A DNA stretch of 64,000 bases from Utricularia gibba (taxonomy: Eukaryota > Streptophyta > Magnoliopsida > Lamiales > Lentibulariaceae). This document shows, in pieces, positions 41,655 through 54,715 of this stretch. Position 1 is the first letter of the stretch. Each line of letters starts with the position of its first letter. The stretch covers positions 5,208,001 to 5,272,000 of the forward strand of contig CM007990.1 of the NCBI GenBank assembly GCA_002189035.1. Direction: 5' to 3'. The position numbers and the translations under genes are program-made. Below the pieces are notes generated by a model. That model saw only the letters and a list, made by a program, of their open reading frames with translations, made no database searches and was not told the DNA's origin.

Positions 41655-41957
41655 CTCTGCAATGTCGGATGCCTGTAAGAAATATGGCCTCTTTAATCTT
41701 TCAGAGGATGTTACTTAGATTAAGGCATGCAGGTTTGGTGTTCGCTCTTTATTGCTTGTGAACACGATAGTTTATACATTGAAGGTGCTTACATTCTTAC
41801 AATCTGCTTTTGACATTCTCTAACTCACGTAGAGGAGGCTGAACTATTTGTGCCTGTGGGGGGTGAAGCAGCAAACCAACCAAAACACAAGAGCAAGCTG
41901 AAAAAACACAGTGGGGGTGGAGAACTTTGTCCATCAGCTTGATTTTACCTCTGATCT

Positions 41958-42870
41958 TCATTGAAGTATCTTGTCGATGCATACATCATGAAATCTTGTG
42001 TACAACTGCAGCAGTTTTCTGTGTCCGATTAGTGCATAGTTGTCGATATCGTCCTCGTAGATTTCATAAAACGCAGGAACTGTAAGAACAGCAAAAATAC
42101 CTGCAGCAGACAAACCAGGTATCATGTAGGAAACCATCTAGAAGATGAGCTGTGGTAATCATGTTATCCGCTTACAGATATAGCACAAGCTGAAGGCATC
42201 AAGCTGGCTCCCAAGAATGCTGATCACGAGAAGACCAGCTGCCACTTGGATGAATCTTCTTGTGTCTCGTCCCGTGGCAATTTCCTCAAACATGAAGAGC
42301 ACATCATTGACACTTCTGCTTATGGTGTCTGCAATTTCTCTCGTCGTCTCCTCCGAGAGATGCAGATGAGGCAGCGGTGGGGAAGGCCTGATTCAATTAG
42401 CTTTAGCAGTTGAGTTTTATATGATTCTGCCAACTCATCGAGCCTAATGTGTATCCTCAATCAAAGTTTCTGGATTGTGCAAAAAAGTGTAGATTTTACG
42501 CTAGACATGCTGTCTTAGAGGGAATCAATCAGCGTTCCCACCTGTAAAAGATTGCAGATGACTTCGCCCACACAAACAAGATGATGAAGAGAAGCAGCAG
42601 CACATTTGAGACGAACGACAGGAAAGTATAACCGTATATCTCAAACACCATCCAACTAGCCACAGTGAAGATCAAAACCTGCAGTGTGTAATCTTTTCTT
42701 CTCCAGAGAATTATATCCGCAACTACGAAAACATCAAGAAGGGAAGATCATCAAATCCGAGAAGACAAAGGAAGCTATTTTCCCACTCTTGAGAAACATA
42801 CATACCAGAGCCCCCCGAAGATCTCGTGAACTGTCCTCTTCCTGTAGAACAGCCGATCTGATGAACCCAT
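41958..42870 (-). CDS. RTNLB: Reticulon-like protein (RTNLB), frame break in exon 1
   Basis: ER-membrane curvature protein. Exons on the minus strand: 42806-42870, 42542-42722, 42176-42387, 41958-42100; about 200 aa. The reticulon domain begins DRLFYRKRTVHEIFGGG, then ADIILWRRKD, a long hairpin VASWMVFEIYGYTFLSFV / NVLLLLFIILFVWAKSSA, the loop PPLPHLHLSEETTREIADTI, a second hairpin FIQVAAGLLVISILGSQLD / IFAVLTVPAFYEIYED. Exons 2 to 4 join in phase. Exon 1 is two bases short (or one too long) for exon 2: the run of six C at 42811-42816 (G on the coding strand) would need eight to give GGGSVADI. It converges with HAKAI, 303 bases apart. Subclass not determined. Confidence 0.88.
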
Positions 42871-43917
42871 GTCTCCAAGTGGGGAATACACGCCACGAAA
42901 CCGACTGAATCATAAGCCTGGGCGGCCTCAGTCACCCCGAGCTGTAAAGAAACCAACAACAGCTCAACCCATCAATGACTGCTTCCTTTCTAATAAAGAA
43001 TCTACAGTAGACCTTGGGCTTTTCCCTGCGGATCAGGGAGGGGGCAGATGGGACCCGTTCATTAGGACCTGAAAATATCCATTTTTTTGGAGGGGATTCA
43101 TTTTAGGGGCAGCGCAAGATTAAACTCCCGGAGACAGTTGAGAAAGAGACAACGGCTCATAACGCCGACGTTGGGATAAGTTCTTTCAGATTGCCAGCCA
43201 GCACTCCGTTTTAATGTTATCTGTGAAGCATTTCGTTTCATCGGAGACGGCCTTCAGCTCACCTCAGGCGCACAGGCAAAACAGAGGCGATTTCTATGTA
43301 TGTTTACCAGAAAAAAGCACAAAAAGGAGAGCAGTCCGGAAGTGGCACAAGAGGGATGCCAGCGGAACAGCCGCATTCAGGTATTTGACCAATGGATAGT
43401 ACATGGGACTCGTTTCTAATAACCAATCATTCATATCATCATCAATTCATCTTCATTATCATTCAGCCCTGCATAAACGCATACAATTAACAAAAAAAGG
43501 CGTATGAGCGCGCCTTGGGAAAAAAAAATAATCTCTTCCCTTGTAAGGTTCCAAGAGAGGATCTCTTGTACGGCCTGAGTGAACACTGGCACGAGGCGGC
43601 GAAAGCCAAAATCTCATCTCAGCCACTGAGTGAACAAATTGCAGAAGGGAAAAAGAAACCACATTACTGAAATGAACATAGAGTTTGGTAACAAGTAGCA
43701 AAATGAAACGGTTATGGGGTGGGTATATCATACCTTCAAAAGACTAACTGCGCGGCAAGCAGATGGCGGCTGAGTAGGGAAAAACAGAGCCAGCCCTTGA
43801 GCCAGTGCCCACCATCCCCGGCGCGGCGCAAAATCTGGAGTCGTGAAAACGCCTCCAGAAAAAAAAATAGATCACTGCAAAAAGCTCGTTTTTTCATGGA
43901 AGACGTGTGTTTTTGAG
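42871..43917. other. Reticulon promoter and CPL2 3' region
   Basis: No gene recognised. 42871-43200 should contain the RTNLB promoter and leader on the minus strand; 43440-43917 is probably 3'UTR of the CPL2 gene. Short open frames in both strands show no family motifs. Confidence 0.35.
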
Positions 43918-46900
43918 TCACACTTCAGAAGCACTGTGTTTGGAGAACCCGTTATTGGCCAGGGGTTCTTCTGATGCAGGCTTCACAGGATCCCAGAGGA
44001 ATCCATTTTCATTGTCTAGACTGGGTTTGTGACTGTCATCAACCACCATCCCAGAACGCAATGAAACATGTGAAATGTAGCCATCTGCAGAGACATGTGT
44101 GCGATGATTGGTCTCCATGCAAAATGCTTGAGGCAAATGGGCATCAGCACCACAAAGGGTTTGGATTGATTATTGGGGCGATACTTACCAGCCAAATTGC
44201 GGAGGGCATTCTCAGCAGCTTGTTGATGGGCATCCTTTCTCGTCTTCCCTATCCCAGAACCAATCTTCTCACCGGTGTAGAACACCTACGAGGATACTTT
44301 AATAAGTTTCAAACTCTCCCCGAGGAGCAAAGAGGATATTGAATGCACTGGTAGCATTTCGGCTTATCAAAAGGATTATCTTAAGCTGACTGCATCATGG
44401 AACAATAATTTTGTGGAGCTAACCTCTACTGAGAAGCCCAAATCGCTGCTTGCTCTCGCAACCACCTTAAACTCGACCTAAAGAGAAAAAGTGAAGACAT
44501 GAGGAGGAAAGTCAGAAGAAAAGGGTAAAAAGTTTATTCACCTTCGAATTGCATCTTCTTCCGATCTCCTGTAGTACTCTAACGGATAGAGATTGCAATA
44601 GATTTGTTTCAACTCCATCCACTTTAGTTTCTCCACCTTCAAAGGGTGGTTGGGAATGATGATTAACGAGACCAGACTCTACAAATTGCGGGAAATGATG
44701 TATTAATCAATGAAACTATAAAACGGCTGAGATTTTAAGTCCATGAAAAAAAGCATATTACTCTTTTCTTATATTATTTTCAGTTGCCTTTATCCATAGG
44801 ACTTTGCGTTAAAAAAAAAAAAAAGCACAGTTACAGAGCATATGTATGATAAGTCTACCCTGATATATACCTGCAATATTGTTTGCCTGAGTGGAGACTC
44901 TGCTACTGACATCATACCCTGTATTAGACTGCACAAAAAAGACAGTTGTTCACATGCCCCATTCCACTGGAGAAATAAAGCAAACAGCCAAGTATCAACC
45001 TCGCCATTCCTCACTTGAGGTACATGAGGCTGTTCAGAGGTACTGCATAACGTTGCACCCTTGATTAAATTCTGCCGACCTCGTTGTCCATTCAAAGGAT
45101 CAGATTCCTGGGGTACTACTGAATCTTGACCACCTGAATTTGCTCCATTAGTGTCTTCCTCCACTAGCCAGCCTCCTTGAGATGGTCGGTGAGATGAATC
45201 AGGCCAAGGAACTTTAGATATCAAAGGTGGCTCCATAGAACGGCTCCTGCTATCTCTGCGAACTAGATCTCCGAACAAGCTAGGCTCTGATTGAAGCAGA
45301 AAAGTGACCAATCACATACAAGGTCAAAATATGAACAAATTAATACAGTAAAATCTAGTTGCGAAAATGTTTTCATAATGTGATTTTCACCATGATAACA
45401 TAATAAAAAATATTGAGCAATAAAGGACCGTACTTCCAGAAGGTAGTAGTCCCTTCGTTGATGCAAGAGCTGCTATTCCACTGGATGCAGAAGGTGGTAG
45501 AATATTCGAACTTTCAGGTTTCAACTCAGAATTATTGATAGGCAACGGACGAGAGACTGCACTTTCTACGGCCTTTTCCTCCTGACAAGAAGGGAATTAG
45601 AAAACAATCATAAGAATTATGTTTAGAGAAGTATAAAAAAATGAGATGTGCAATCTACCATAGTGCGAAATCTCTGGGCAACTTCTTGTCCAACCATTCC
45701 TTCAGCAAAAGGTGCATTTGGATTGCCATTTGGCATAAAACTAGCATCCTGATGAAATAACACGATCAAAATGCCATGATATTGAAATGAATGACAATTT
45801 ACCCACCCACCTCTGATATCATGTAATTGCTAACGTCTGGAGCACAAGGTAGATTCCCTGCCTCATCTTCGTAGAAAATCTCAGAGATTCTGCGTAGCAG
45901 ATTTTCATCGAACTCTCTGATTTTTAGGGAAAAATAACCAAAATATTAACATCAACTAGAGAAAAAACTCAGTAATGAGAATTACAGCATCATGATGAAA
46001 ATTCAACTTACTTGAAGAAACAAGTCCTCACATTGCATGCAACATTTCTAGCTACACAAAGGACAGCAAGAGAGTTTGCAGTCTGGAGAGGGAAAGAGAT
46101 CATTATGATTAAAACAATGCACAAGACATGTGTTTTCTTAATCAAAATCTCTTTTCAAAGGGAAGAAAAAAATGCAGGATAGAGATTCAAATGAAGGAGG
46201 AGAAAGAGCCAGAGACAGAAGAAATACCTCAGCCTGTGGGGAATAATATGGCGTGAATGGAGGAACAACATGTACACGAGGTTGGTCCATATCTTCCCAC
46301 ACTTTCATGCGATCATCTATCACCATTGCCATACTTGGATGACAGCTGCCATCCTGGAAGACATTGAGAAGAGATTTCCTTGACCCTGAGAGAAATTATA
46401 CAAGTGGGATTTATATTATTTGAGCATTAGTTCAAACAATCATCTGATAGTGTACAGAATATCATACAAAAATTCAGAATCTGCATACCAAAATGGAACA
46501 CAAACACATCCTTTGAGGGAGAATCATATGATATAAAAAAAGGTAATAATTCCTGGCATGGAAAAGATATAGCAACCACAAATAAAATCCCAACCTGCTT
46601 TGACACAAACAACACGGTCCAGCAACTGCTTTGCGTTAATCAGGCGTGCTTCTGGATCTAGAAGTCTCCACATTTCCAGAGCATAATCTCTTTCAGCCAA
46701 TGTACAGACAAAAACTTCAAATCTTTTTCGTTCTCTAGCAATTAAATAATTTTTTAATTCATCCCATGCAGGTCGCAATCTGACTAAGACGCTGGTGTCA
46801 CGGTTCTGAAAAAAGGAATATACTCATTACATAATAAAAACTGATAAAAAAGGGTAAATGAGGAATCGTAAGAACAAATCCAGGTCGAACAATGCGAGTA

Positions 46901-47851
46901 ATAGAAAATCTCCCAAGTCCTATTCTAACCTCAGGATTAATGCGAGTAAGAACAATGCTCTTCTCAGGCAATCTGACAACAGGTCGAACAACACGGTGAG
47001 TCTCACCAGAATTGAGAATAACTTCTTCTTGCTGCATATTATAAACTCTTCCACTGTCCACAACGCTGTCTGTCTCTGCATACTGCTTCAGTAATGCTCG
47101 ATCTTCAATATATCTCTTCATTTCTGCTGTCATCCCAGACTCCCGGATAGGGTCAGTTTCACGACCAATCCAAGCAGTCAAAGCTTCAATCCTATCCTCA
47201 AATGACTTCATTGTGTTAGCAACAATCAGTGTCTCATCAAGATCGAACACAATTGCTAGGCAACGAGTATTCAACATCCATAAACATGTGTCGTACAAAC
47301 CACATGGCACTGAGTAGCACCAAAAGCATGGAAACTTCTTCTGTTTGCTTGGCATTGCCACTAAATGTATTTCCTCAGATCCATGTAACACAACTGCTGT
47401 CTACATATTTTACCGAAACAAAAGAAAAGAACGTATTAGAGAAGACTCAAATTAACGCCACAAACACCAAAAACTTCACCCAATATTCCTCACGCGTGTC
47501 ACCGAGTAGATTTATCGTTACAACAAAACAAAAGAAACGTTAACTAAAACAACGGTGAAGTCAAACCTTCAGTTCATAGAAGCATGCTGCGTGAAGGTTA
47601 ATCAACGGAGACTGCTCATAGTTACAATTCGAATCTCCATTAGAACAGGGCTCGAGCTTGCACCGCACTGATGAGTACGCTACTGTCTGAAGAACTGATA
47701 GAGGATGACATCTCTCACTGTTTGTCGATATACGGTTGATACGAATCTCATTGTTCGGAAATTGAAAACTCCCCTCCACCGGAACCGCCTCCAGCACTCC
47801 TAAGTAAACATCCCCATGATAAACCACGGATTTAAACCCTAATCTATTCAT
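43918..47851 (-). CDS. CPL2: RNA polymerase II CTD phosphatase-like protein, CPL2 type
   Basis: Nuclear phosphatase that removes phosphate from the RNA polymerase II C-terminal repeat and tunes stress and hormone genes. Fourteen exons join in phase: 47567-47851, 46930-47400, 46595-46805, 46228-46385, 46012-46082, 45811-45916, 45659-45748, 45434-45581, 45000-45286, 44871-44928, 44542-44678, 44424-44477, 44189-44285, 43918-44084; 779 aa, close to Arabidopsis CPL2. The start [14 protein letters not shown] is CPL2-like; an upstream in-frame codon is not ATG. The FCP1-type catalytic motif [16 protein letters not shown] lies near residue 140, and [14 protein letters not shown] near 370 supplies later acidic residues. 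One double-stranded RNA-binding domain (ALQEIGRR-like [32 protein letters not shown]) lies near residues 640-720. No frame problem. Confidence 0.95.
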
Positions 47852-48706
47852 CTCCCCCAAATCGATGATCACAGAAAACGGAGACCACAACACTTCTATT
47901 CTGCTGAAAAATCATCTGAGACCAAAAACCGATCGATGACCACCGGCGACCAACGCATTCCGAAACCTCACACACTCTCTCTCTCTCCCACCCCCTGCCG
48001 CGCTTCTCTCACTTAACCTGGTCGCAAATTTGAACGACATGGGGTGTCACCGGCTTTATATAAATGAGCTGCGACCCTCATAATACCTAAATGGGTCTAG
48101 TTTCCTAGTTAATTACGGATGTGCCACGCAAACGCACGAAAGCTCGCAATACGCGTGGCTGCAGATAAGGACGTTAAAAAATTCCTCGGATGATCTCGAC
48201 GGTCGATCTTGAGAGCCTCATCTGGGCATAATAATAATAATGGAGATTTGGCGACCCATATGTGCAATTAACATGGAAAACGTGGTCTTTTCTATCAAAA
48301 ACCTCAGTGTTTTAAAATTGAATTAAATATTTTTAAATTTCAAAAAATTTTAATTCGCTATAAAAAAAATGTTCCCTAACTAATAACGGGATATCTAATT
48401 GGACGGAGTCCTATCCCGACCCGATAACACAATCATATCAACTTAAAGAACTATAAATGTTCTGATCAGGGTATGCTAACCTCAGGAGAAGGATACAGAA
48501 GCCCCTTATAACATGATCAAACGCTATATACACACCAGACTGAGCAAGGGGGGAACAATGCACCAAAGTGTACCTCATACATCACAGAGAGGTGATGCAA
48601 GCAAATCCAGGTGATGGTGCCAGATGCGATCTCGTGTATTTCCTCAGGCAGAGGAGTGAAATGCAGACATGGAAACTGTCAGTTACCTTCGCTGAGAGTA
48701 TTATGT
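47852..48706. promoter_or_regulatory. CPL2 promoter with TATA box
   Basis: On the minus strand a TATA box (TTTATATAAA) lies at 48055-48064, about 200 bases upstream of the CPL2 ATG. A (CT)n tract near 47970-47985 is in the predicted 5'UTR. 48290-48410 is AT-rich. 48480-48706 is likely the 3'UTR of the LIMR gene. Confidence 0.55.
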
Positions 48707-51607
48707 TCATGATGAAACATGGAGCCTTCCGCTGATTTTTCTTCTTCTCCACCCCTGCGGAAGCACCATAATATGAGATAGGATCGTTAGAGCTGTTTAG
48801 GGGAAAAAGGCTATCTATACGGTGAGAAAACTTACGAAGGCTGCGTAGTATAAGAACGTGAGGCCGGCTAGAATGACAAACCCGATTTGGAAAACATTAT
48901 ACCTGAAAAGATAGCACCGTTCTAGTGGGATAGAATGCAAGAAATGATGGTGACAGAGTAGTAGAAGAACAACTAGGTACTGACTTGTATAGATACTTGA
49001 TTCCACGGAGGGACTGCAGAGTGTGCCCAAATATTTCTTGAGCTGCTGTTGCCTGGGAGTAATATGCGAATGCCGTTGCACAAAACTGAATAACACTGCA
49101 CCACCGCGATTGAAACAATCTACTCTGTAAGCGCGATTGAGTAAAAAGCATATACAGATGGACCACAAGCGATCCGGGCAGCTACCTGATTGAACAAAGA
49201 AGTATGAGACCGACGTTGAAAAGGAATGAGTTCATGAGGGTAGCTCCCCATCTGTCGAGAAGAATAATTTTCAGCTACAATAGTCACCGTCTTCAGATAT
49301 ATGATACACAAAAGTAGTGAGCGTACTTCATAGGATGGATTGTGATGAACGCCAATTTGAGGCCCAGCATTGTTGCACCAGCAACCACAGCAATCAACAA
49401 GTAGAAGCAGAAGAATGCAAATGCTGCTGTTCCCAAAAGACCTAGGAGAGAGAGCCATAAATAGTTATGAACAAAAAGACGGGAGTATCGCAATGTAAAT
49501 GAGAACACGCTAAGCTCTAACTCCGATGAATAATAGCATGAAGGAGATTCATTTACCCCAGGCATCATCCAATCTGATGAAGACCTCATTAAGAAATGGA
49601 GAAAGGGGAGGGTTGATCAGCAAATAAATGATGATATGTGCAACCCAAGCCACAGAAACGATTAAACTGCCCAGAAAAATAAGTAATTTTATGCACAGGA
49701 TTTGTGGTGGCAAGGTTACGGATAAAAGCGTAGGAGCTTACCCCACAACGCCTAGTACCAGCTTAGCTAGATAGCCAAGTACTGTAAGAGCCCATGTAGT
49801 CTCAGCCTGAAACGTACAAAATTCAACATAACTTAGACCCTTCTCATTGTTTCAACTAACCATTCCTCCCAGCGCCATCTGTAGCATGCAAGGGCTCCTT
49901 CTCCTTATAGTAGTGCAGAATCAAACAAACAAATACAAATCTTCAAGATGTATTAGCTCAACATCACCTTTTCACCTTGAGGATACATCTCCTCCAATGA
50001 CTTCACATCGTCTTCCAGCTGAAGCAGTTCCTAAAAACACCAAGGTGTATGGCAGCAACAACTTCAATGCATTGTATTTTCAATTAGAATAAGGCCTGGA
50101 GTGGCGGGTAGTTGCAATCCTACCTTCTCAACAGCTTTCACATTTTTACGCCATTTCCTTCCCTTGCTTCCACTTCTTTCTTCCTGATGAAGTGCATCAG
50201 CCGTTCTTTTCAGTTCTTTTGCTTTTTTCCCAAGTTCGGTTGCTTCCTGCATTAACAGTAGAGAAATAGGAATCCAAGCCCACAATAGAAAAAACATAAG
50301 TCTTGAACTGAATGAGAATTAGACTGCAAAAGGATGTAATACCCTGATATACTGAGAGCGAGTAATAACAGCCTTTGGTCGACGAACAAACGAAAATATA
50401 AGTCCAAGCGGAAGGCAAGCAATTCCAATACCACCAAATATCTAAATAATTCGAAAGGCAAAATATCAGCTTGCATAATCCATCAAATAAATATTAGTTT
50501 GCAGACTTAATAAATGCCATATCCATAAAGAACACACATCTCTGAAATCTAAAAGCCAGTGACATAAATATTTCCAAGGTAAATGGTTTCCAATGTCACA
50601 ATGATAGACAATATATCTCATAAAAAGAATGAAAGGTGGTACGGTGATAATTTTAGAATGGAAGGGCATACAGTAAAAAACACAGATCCAACAATCGTAG
50701 CTAATGCAACGATATATTCAGGGAAAGTGGTACGCATAGTCCATGTCGTCTCAGCAGAAGCGTTAGCAGCATGTGCAGAGCACTGAAAATTAGATAACGG
50801 TGTAAAAAGTTAAAATTTATACACTGAAATCATAAGATGGTATTACAATGAAACCTCGATCTTTGCTGACCTGCATTGCTCCACTTCCAATGCACGGCTG
50901 GCTGCTGGAGAAATCCCACGATGATGGAAAGGAAGCAGTAGTAGAAGAAAGATGCATAACGGTGAAATCCACATACCCCACGAGCCCTTTAACACAAGCC
51001 ATACAAAATTGTTGTAGCATATGTAAGGCGCTAGGATAAAACAACATACGTGAACCTGAGAGTACCGAAGCAACTGTGAATTAAATTACCATACAAAATT
51101 CCCAAAATTAGCGCACATACAACAGCAGTCGCAATCACCCACGCTAACGCACTTTTCACCCTCTTCAAAACGCTCCTAAAACCCATATAAAAAAGTCAGA
51201 AATTCAGAACGAGATAAAGTTACCAGATACCTTAGAAACGACAAAAACAGGAACACACTTGTCCAAGTCGCCTTCGTAGTAAAACATCGCAAAAGGAATG
51301 ACAAAGAAAACGAGAACCGCGTCAATAATGTAAACGGCCAGCCACAAATCCTTCATCGGCAGCGTGAGCCTACACGCGCCGTTGTAAAGCGAATTCCGAC
51401 AGGCCTGCCGGTTAGCCACATCGGCAGGGAGCATGAGAATCGAGATTGCAGCAATCGAGAGCCCCAAAACCACAACGAACTTTGGGAAATAAGCCTGGTT
51501 CACGTCATCTGGGTGCTGATAATTGACGAGGAGGTAGACGTTGAAAATGAGAACCAGGACGCAAACAATTATCGCGACGATGAGCAGCGCTAAATTGAAA
51601 TCCCCAT
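48707..51607 (-). CDS. LMBR1-like (LIMR) multi-pass membrane protein, frame break at the start codon
   Basis: Conserved multi-pass membrane protein of the lipocalin-receptor/LMBR1 family; role in plants unclear. Fourteen exons: 51259-51607, 51090-51175, 50871-50986, 50672-50782, 50343-50441, 50124-50246, 49968-50030, 49742-49806, 49557-49666, 49327-49441, 49186-49251, 48985-49095, 48836-48902, 48707-48754; 509 aa once repaired. Hydrophobic segments alternate with motifs LLVNYQHPDDVNQAYFPKFV, KDLWLAVYIIDAVLVFF, ATELGKKAKELKRTADAL, NPPLSPFLNEVFI, GLLGTAAFAFFCFYLL, ATAAQEIFGHTLQSLRGIKY. The start needs ATG GGG GAT TTC; the text has ATGGGGATTTC (G run complementary to 51602-51605), one G short, so as written the ATG runs into a stop after five codons. 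Everything else is open. Confidence 0.93.
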
Positions 51608-52139
51608 GGCATCAAACCGAAGCTCCCCGCTCCTCCGGATTCCGATCAAAACGCTCTCAAAACCTAGGGTTTAGCTTCAATCGAAAACACAAATCCGAGA
51701 CCTGGAGACGTAGATTTGGGAAACCTGCAGAATCTGATATGCTATTCTCACATGGACGGCGTTCAAAGGCGCGAGACGGAAGGAGAAGGGAAAATTAAAA
51801 AAAGTCCGTAGTGACCAGTATGAAAAGACAATAATGCCCCGAACAGATATTTCGCGTGGGCGAAAAGGGACGATCACCGTACTAATCCAGGTGCTTGCTC
51901 TCGTACGCTGCATCGCAGAACGTCCTTTCTGCTTCCCTTCTCCTGTTTTCTTAGTATTCTGAAAGAATATCATACGCTTCAAAACCAGAGAAATTAAGTG
52001 AGAAAGGAAGATTTGCCAGCCGGTTTCTGGGAATGTAAACGAACCGGCAAGAAAGAGGAAGAGGGTCCAACATTAAGAAAAACATGGGAATTGCAACATA
52101 TTCAGGAGGTGATGGGGAGAGCATCACTTGATGATACCC
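51608..52139. other. LIMR promoter and MDL 3' region
   Basis: No gene recognised. The part next to 51608 is the LIMR leader and promoter on the minus strand; 52040-52139 is MDL 3'UTR. No clear TATA box. Confidence 0.35.
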
Positions 52140-53166
52140 CTAAAAGGTAGATCCATTCCAGCCAAAGAAGGAGCCCTGCAGAAACAACAATGGGGCATGA
52201 GTACCACTAGGGCAACGAACATGCGGGAATGGAGTTTTTCTAGACCATGGAGGACACAGCATCTAAAACCATGAAACCAGTGACTTCCAAAAAAGTGAAG
52301 GTTAGTTACATGATTTATAACTGGTGTAAAGCATGTAGACATTGTGCGTGTTCTTGAATTTGATGGTCCTATACAAGCACAACAATGGAATAAGAACCAC
52401 CGCAGGCATTCCACCAAATCATCTAGAGTATTCTGCATACCTTGGTGTCATAGAACTTGAGGTAAAATCTTGATTTTGGGATGGAGAGCTTGGTCTGAAG
52501 AATGGCTGCAATCGCAGCACTCAGTTTCTTGTTGATGTCAGCGTTCAGGCCTCCAATGGAAACCAGCTCTCCATATGCAGCGGGCTCCTCTGTCCCTCCA
52601 AAGGCAACCGGCACAGAGCCCTTCAGCACAACCATCACGTACTGCACCATATAACACAAGAAGATATGCCAATGAGATCTCCCACGACATCAATACGGAA
52701 CCCCTTAATAAACTTTCTGACACTCGTTACTTTCGTGCTAAGTATGCCAATGAAATCACTGAAGTGTAACCCCGTTTCGTGCAATTTCTCCTGAGTGCAT
52801 AAATACACATATCTTACCTTGGCTTCAAGCACTACATACACACTTGCTTACAATGTCTGAATCAAAACCCACCGTAATCTTACGAATTTGTTCCATTTGC
52901 GATAATCAACACAAAAATTCAGGGCACAAGCTTCATAATTTCAGAAATATTCAGCTAGATTTTTCACATAAATGAGGCGTATCAGTAGGGTTTATCGATA
53001 TTCACAAAAACCTTAAAAATGGTCTGCAAATGATACAAAAATGGAAAACACTAACAGCTTCAGGTTTTCCAATGATCTTTGCAGCGGAGGAAGAAATTTC
53101 CGATAGGATGGCGGAGGTGTTGACACACTCCAGGCTCACGTTAGTCGACAGATTAACACACGGCAT
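52140..53166 (-). CDS. MDL: MIF/D-dopachrome tautomerase-like protein (MDL)
   Basis: Plant relative of macrophage migration inhibitory factor, a small trimeric tautomerase-fold protein. Exons 53056-53166, 52441-52641 and 52140-52175 join in phase to 115 aa, the usual length. The start MPCVNLSTNV gives the catalytic Pro after removal of Met. Other landmarks: SSAAKIIGKPEAYVMVVLKG, VAFGGTEEPAAYGELVSIGG, LSIPKSRFYLKFYDTK and the end GSFFGWNGSTF. An upstream start in another context (53214) lacks homology, so I chose the ATG before Pro. Cytosolic or peroxisomal forms exist; no peroxisomal SKL end is present here, so a cytosolic protein is likely. Confidence 0.95.
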
Positions 53167-53766
53167 CGTTTCCCTCTTACTCTTCAGTTCGCAGAGGAAA
53201 AACGCATATTGCACGTCTTCACCCTTGCCCTAGTTTACTGATAAACTTTATTTAAAATAATAATAAAAAAACCGAAAAATGAAAAGTCCCTTTTTTGAAG
53301 GACCGGGAGCCGTTAATGGGGTGGGTCGAGAAAAATCTCCGCGCCAAGTTCCTACCGGCGGAAGGGTTAACGGAAATGGCGATCGCGAGAGTCGAATCCC
53401 GCCGGTAGCCACCGTCAGAGGCCACGAAGGGCGGCAACCACGTCACGAATAGGCAAAGATGATCATTTCTATGGTCCATAGCTGGGACCAACACCCTCGC
53501 ACTTATCGTGCATGCCGCCAATCGCCGTCGACGGTGGTTTTTGTTCTTGCTGTACTTCTGATAGATTCCACTATTTAGGCGGTGCATGAGTTCGCGGTAC
53601 CCAACAGGCCACATGGCGTGAACTATGCCATCCAATTTGTTTGATAATGGTGGGATGTTTAGGAGATAATAGATGTTTTCTCTAGAATTAACTACTTTTA
53701 TTCTGAGATAGAATCGGCTGATGATTACAGCTTTCACATACAAGTGAAAACGCCTTTGAACTAACT
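53167..53766. other. MDL promoter and Nudix 3' region
   Basis: A 179-codon open frame on the minus strand crosses this spacer but starts inside the Nudix last exon in a different frame and has no family motif. I treat the region as MDL promoter plus Nudix 3'UTR. No TATA box stands out. Confidence 0.35.
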
Positions 53767-54715
53767 CTACTTTGCAGAACTCAGCGTCCATTGCAATTGA
53801 CTGAAGTCCTGAAGGTTTTGGCTAAAAGATGGAGATCTATGGTAGATAACAGAAGCAGCATGAATTAGAATGCTTGCCGTTAATCCCGCCACAGTAAAAT
53901 TCCCTTGCTCAGTTTCCAGGTCAAATACATGGCATGCATATTTGCATCCTCTCCATTCTTTCTCTACACACTTGTGCCTGCCATCTTCCTGCAGCAGAAA
54001 AGTGGTAATTTCAGGAATAGATTGAAGGCAAGTGCAGAAAAGCATCTAGATTTGAGGTGAAACCTGAAGGAACATTTCGAGGGGAGCATCGAAAATGGCA
54101 TCCACTTCATCAGCGTTAAGGATAGGCTTGAAATCTTTGACTCTGGACAGGAGGCCTATAACTGGCACCACCGTAAGTAAATTCTGCATTTTTTTAAGCA
54201 TGAGTTACTTAAATGTTATGTGTGTAGTCTAAACAACATTTTTATATTGATTGAATCATCTTCTACCCATGAAATGAAGGGTTCCATGTTGGCAACAACT
54301 CGAACTAGGCTCGGATTCAGTCCGATTTCCTCCTTGGCTTCTCTCAAAGCAGTTGCAGAGTCATCCTTATCCCCCTCATCCATCTTTCCACCAGGCAACG
54401 CTACATCTCCTGAGAACACCAAACTCTATTTGGTAGAAGCTGAATGACAAGTATTTGCTTACAACAGCAAAAGTACCAACCTGGATGAGATGAGAGTTTC
54501 ATGGATCTCCTTGTAAGAATTACACGGAGTTCGCCTTCTGGGCCAATGAAAATACACACCAAAACCGCTGCTCTCTTCTTCCGGGGCAAAGGATGTGTTA
54601 CTTTAGCCATAGAAACTGGCATCCCATGATACAGAAGCTTATTCTCAAGATGGTGAAGCACCCCTTCTTGGGCTTCACCTTCGCAGCTATCCATAACACC
54701 ATCCTCAGACTTCAT
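53767..54715 (-). CDS. Nudix hydrolase, CoA-diphosphatase type (NUDT15/22-like)
   Basis: Hydrolyses nucleotide diphosphate derivatives, in this clade probably CoA or its esters. Exons 54481-54715, 54267-54409, 54064-54183 and 53767-53988 join in phase to 239 aa. Core motifs: KRAAVLVCIFIGPEGELRVI, LTRRSMKLSSHPGDVALPGG, then the Nudix box GGKMDEGDKDDSATALREAK followed by EEIGL (consensus REx2EE). Further on: VPVIGLLSRV, EVDAIFDAPLEMFLQ, VAGLTASILIHAASVIYHR. LTRR...SSHPGDVALPGG is the feature of the CoA-type Nudix proteins. The ATG at 54715 is the first in frame; the open frame goes up to a possible acceptor (TTTCTTTCTTCACTAG) near 54728. A separate upstream exon with ATGGCTTCAGCC near 54900 would be out of phase by one base, so an organelle-targeting N-terminus may be missing here. 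Confidence 0.9.

Noticed and set aside
53252-53791. 179-codon open frame on the minus strand
   Set aside because: Begins inside the Nudix last exon in a different frame and runs through its 3'UTR into the MDL promoter; no similarity.
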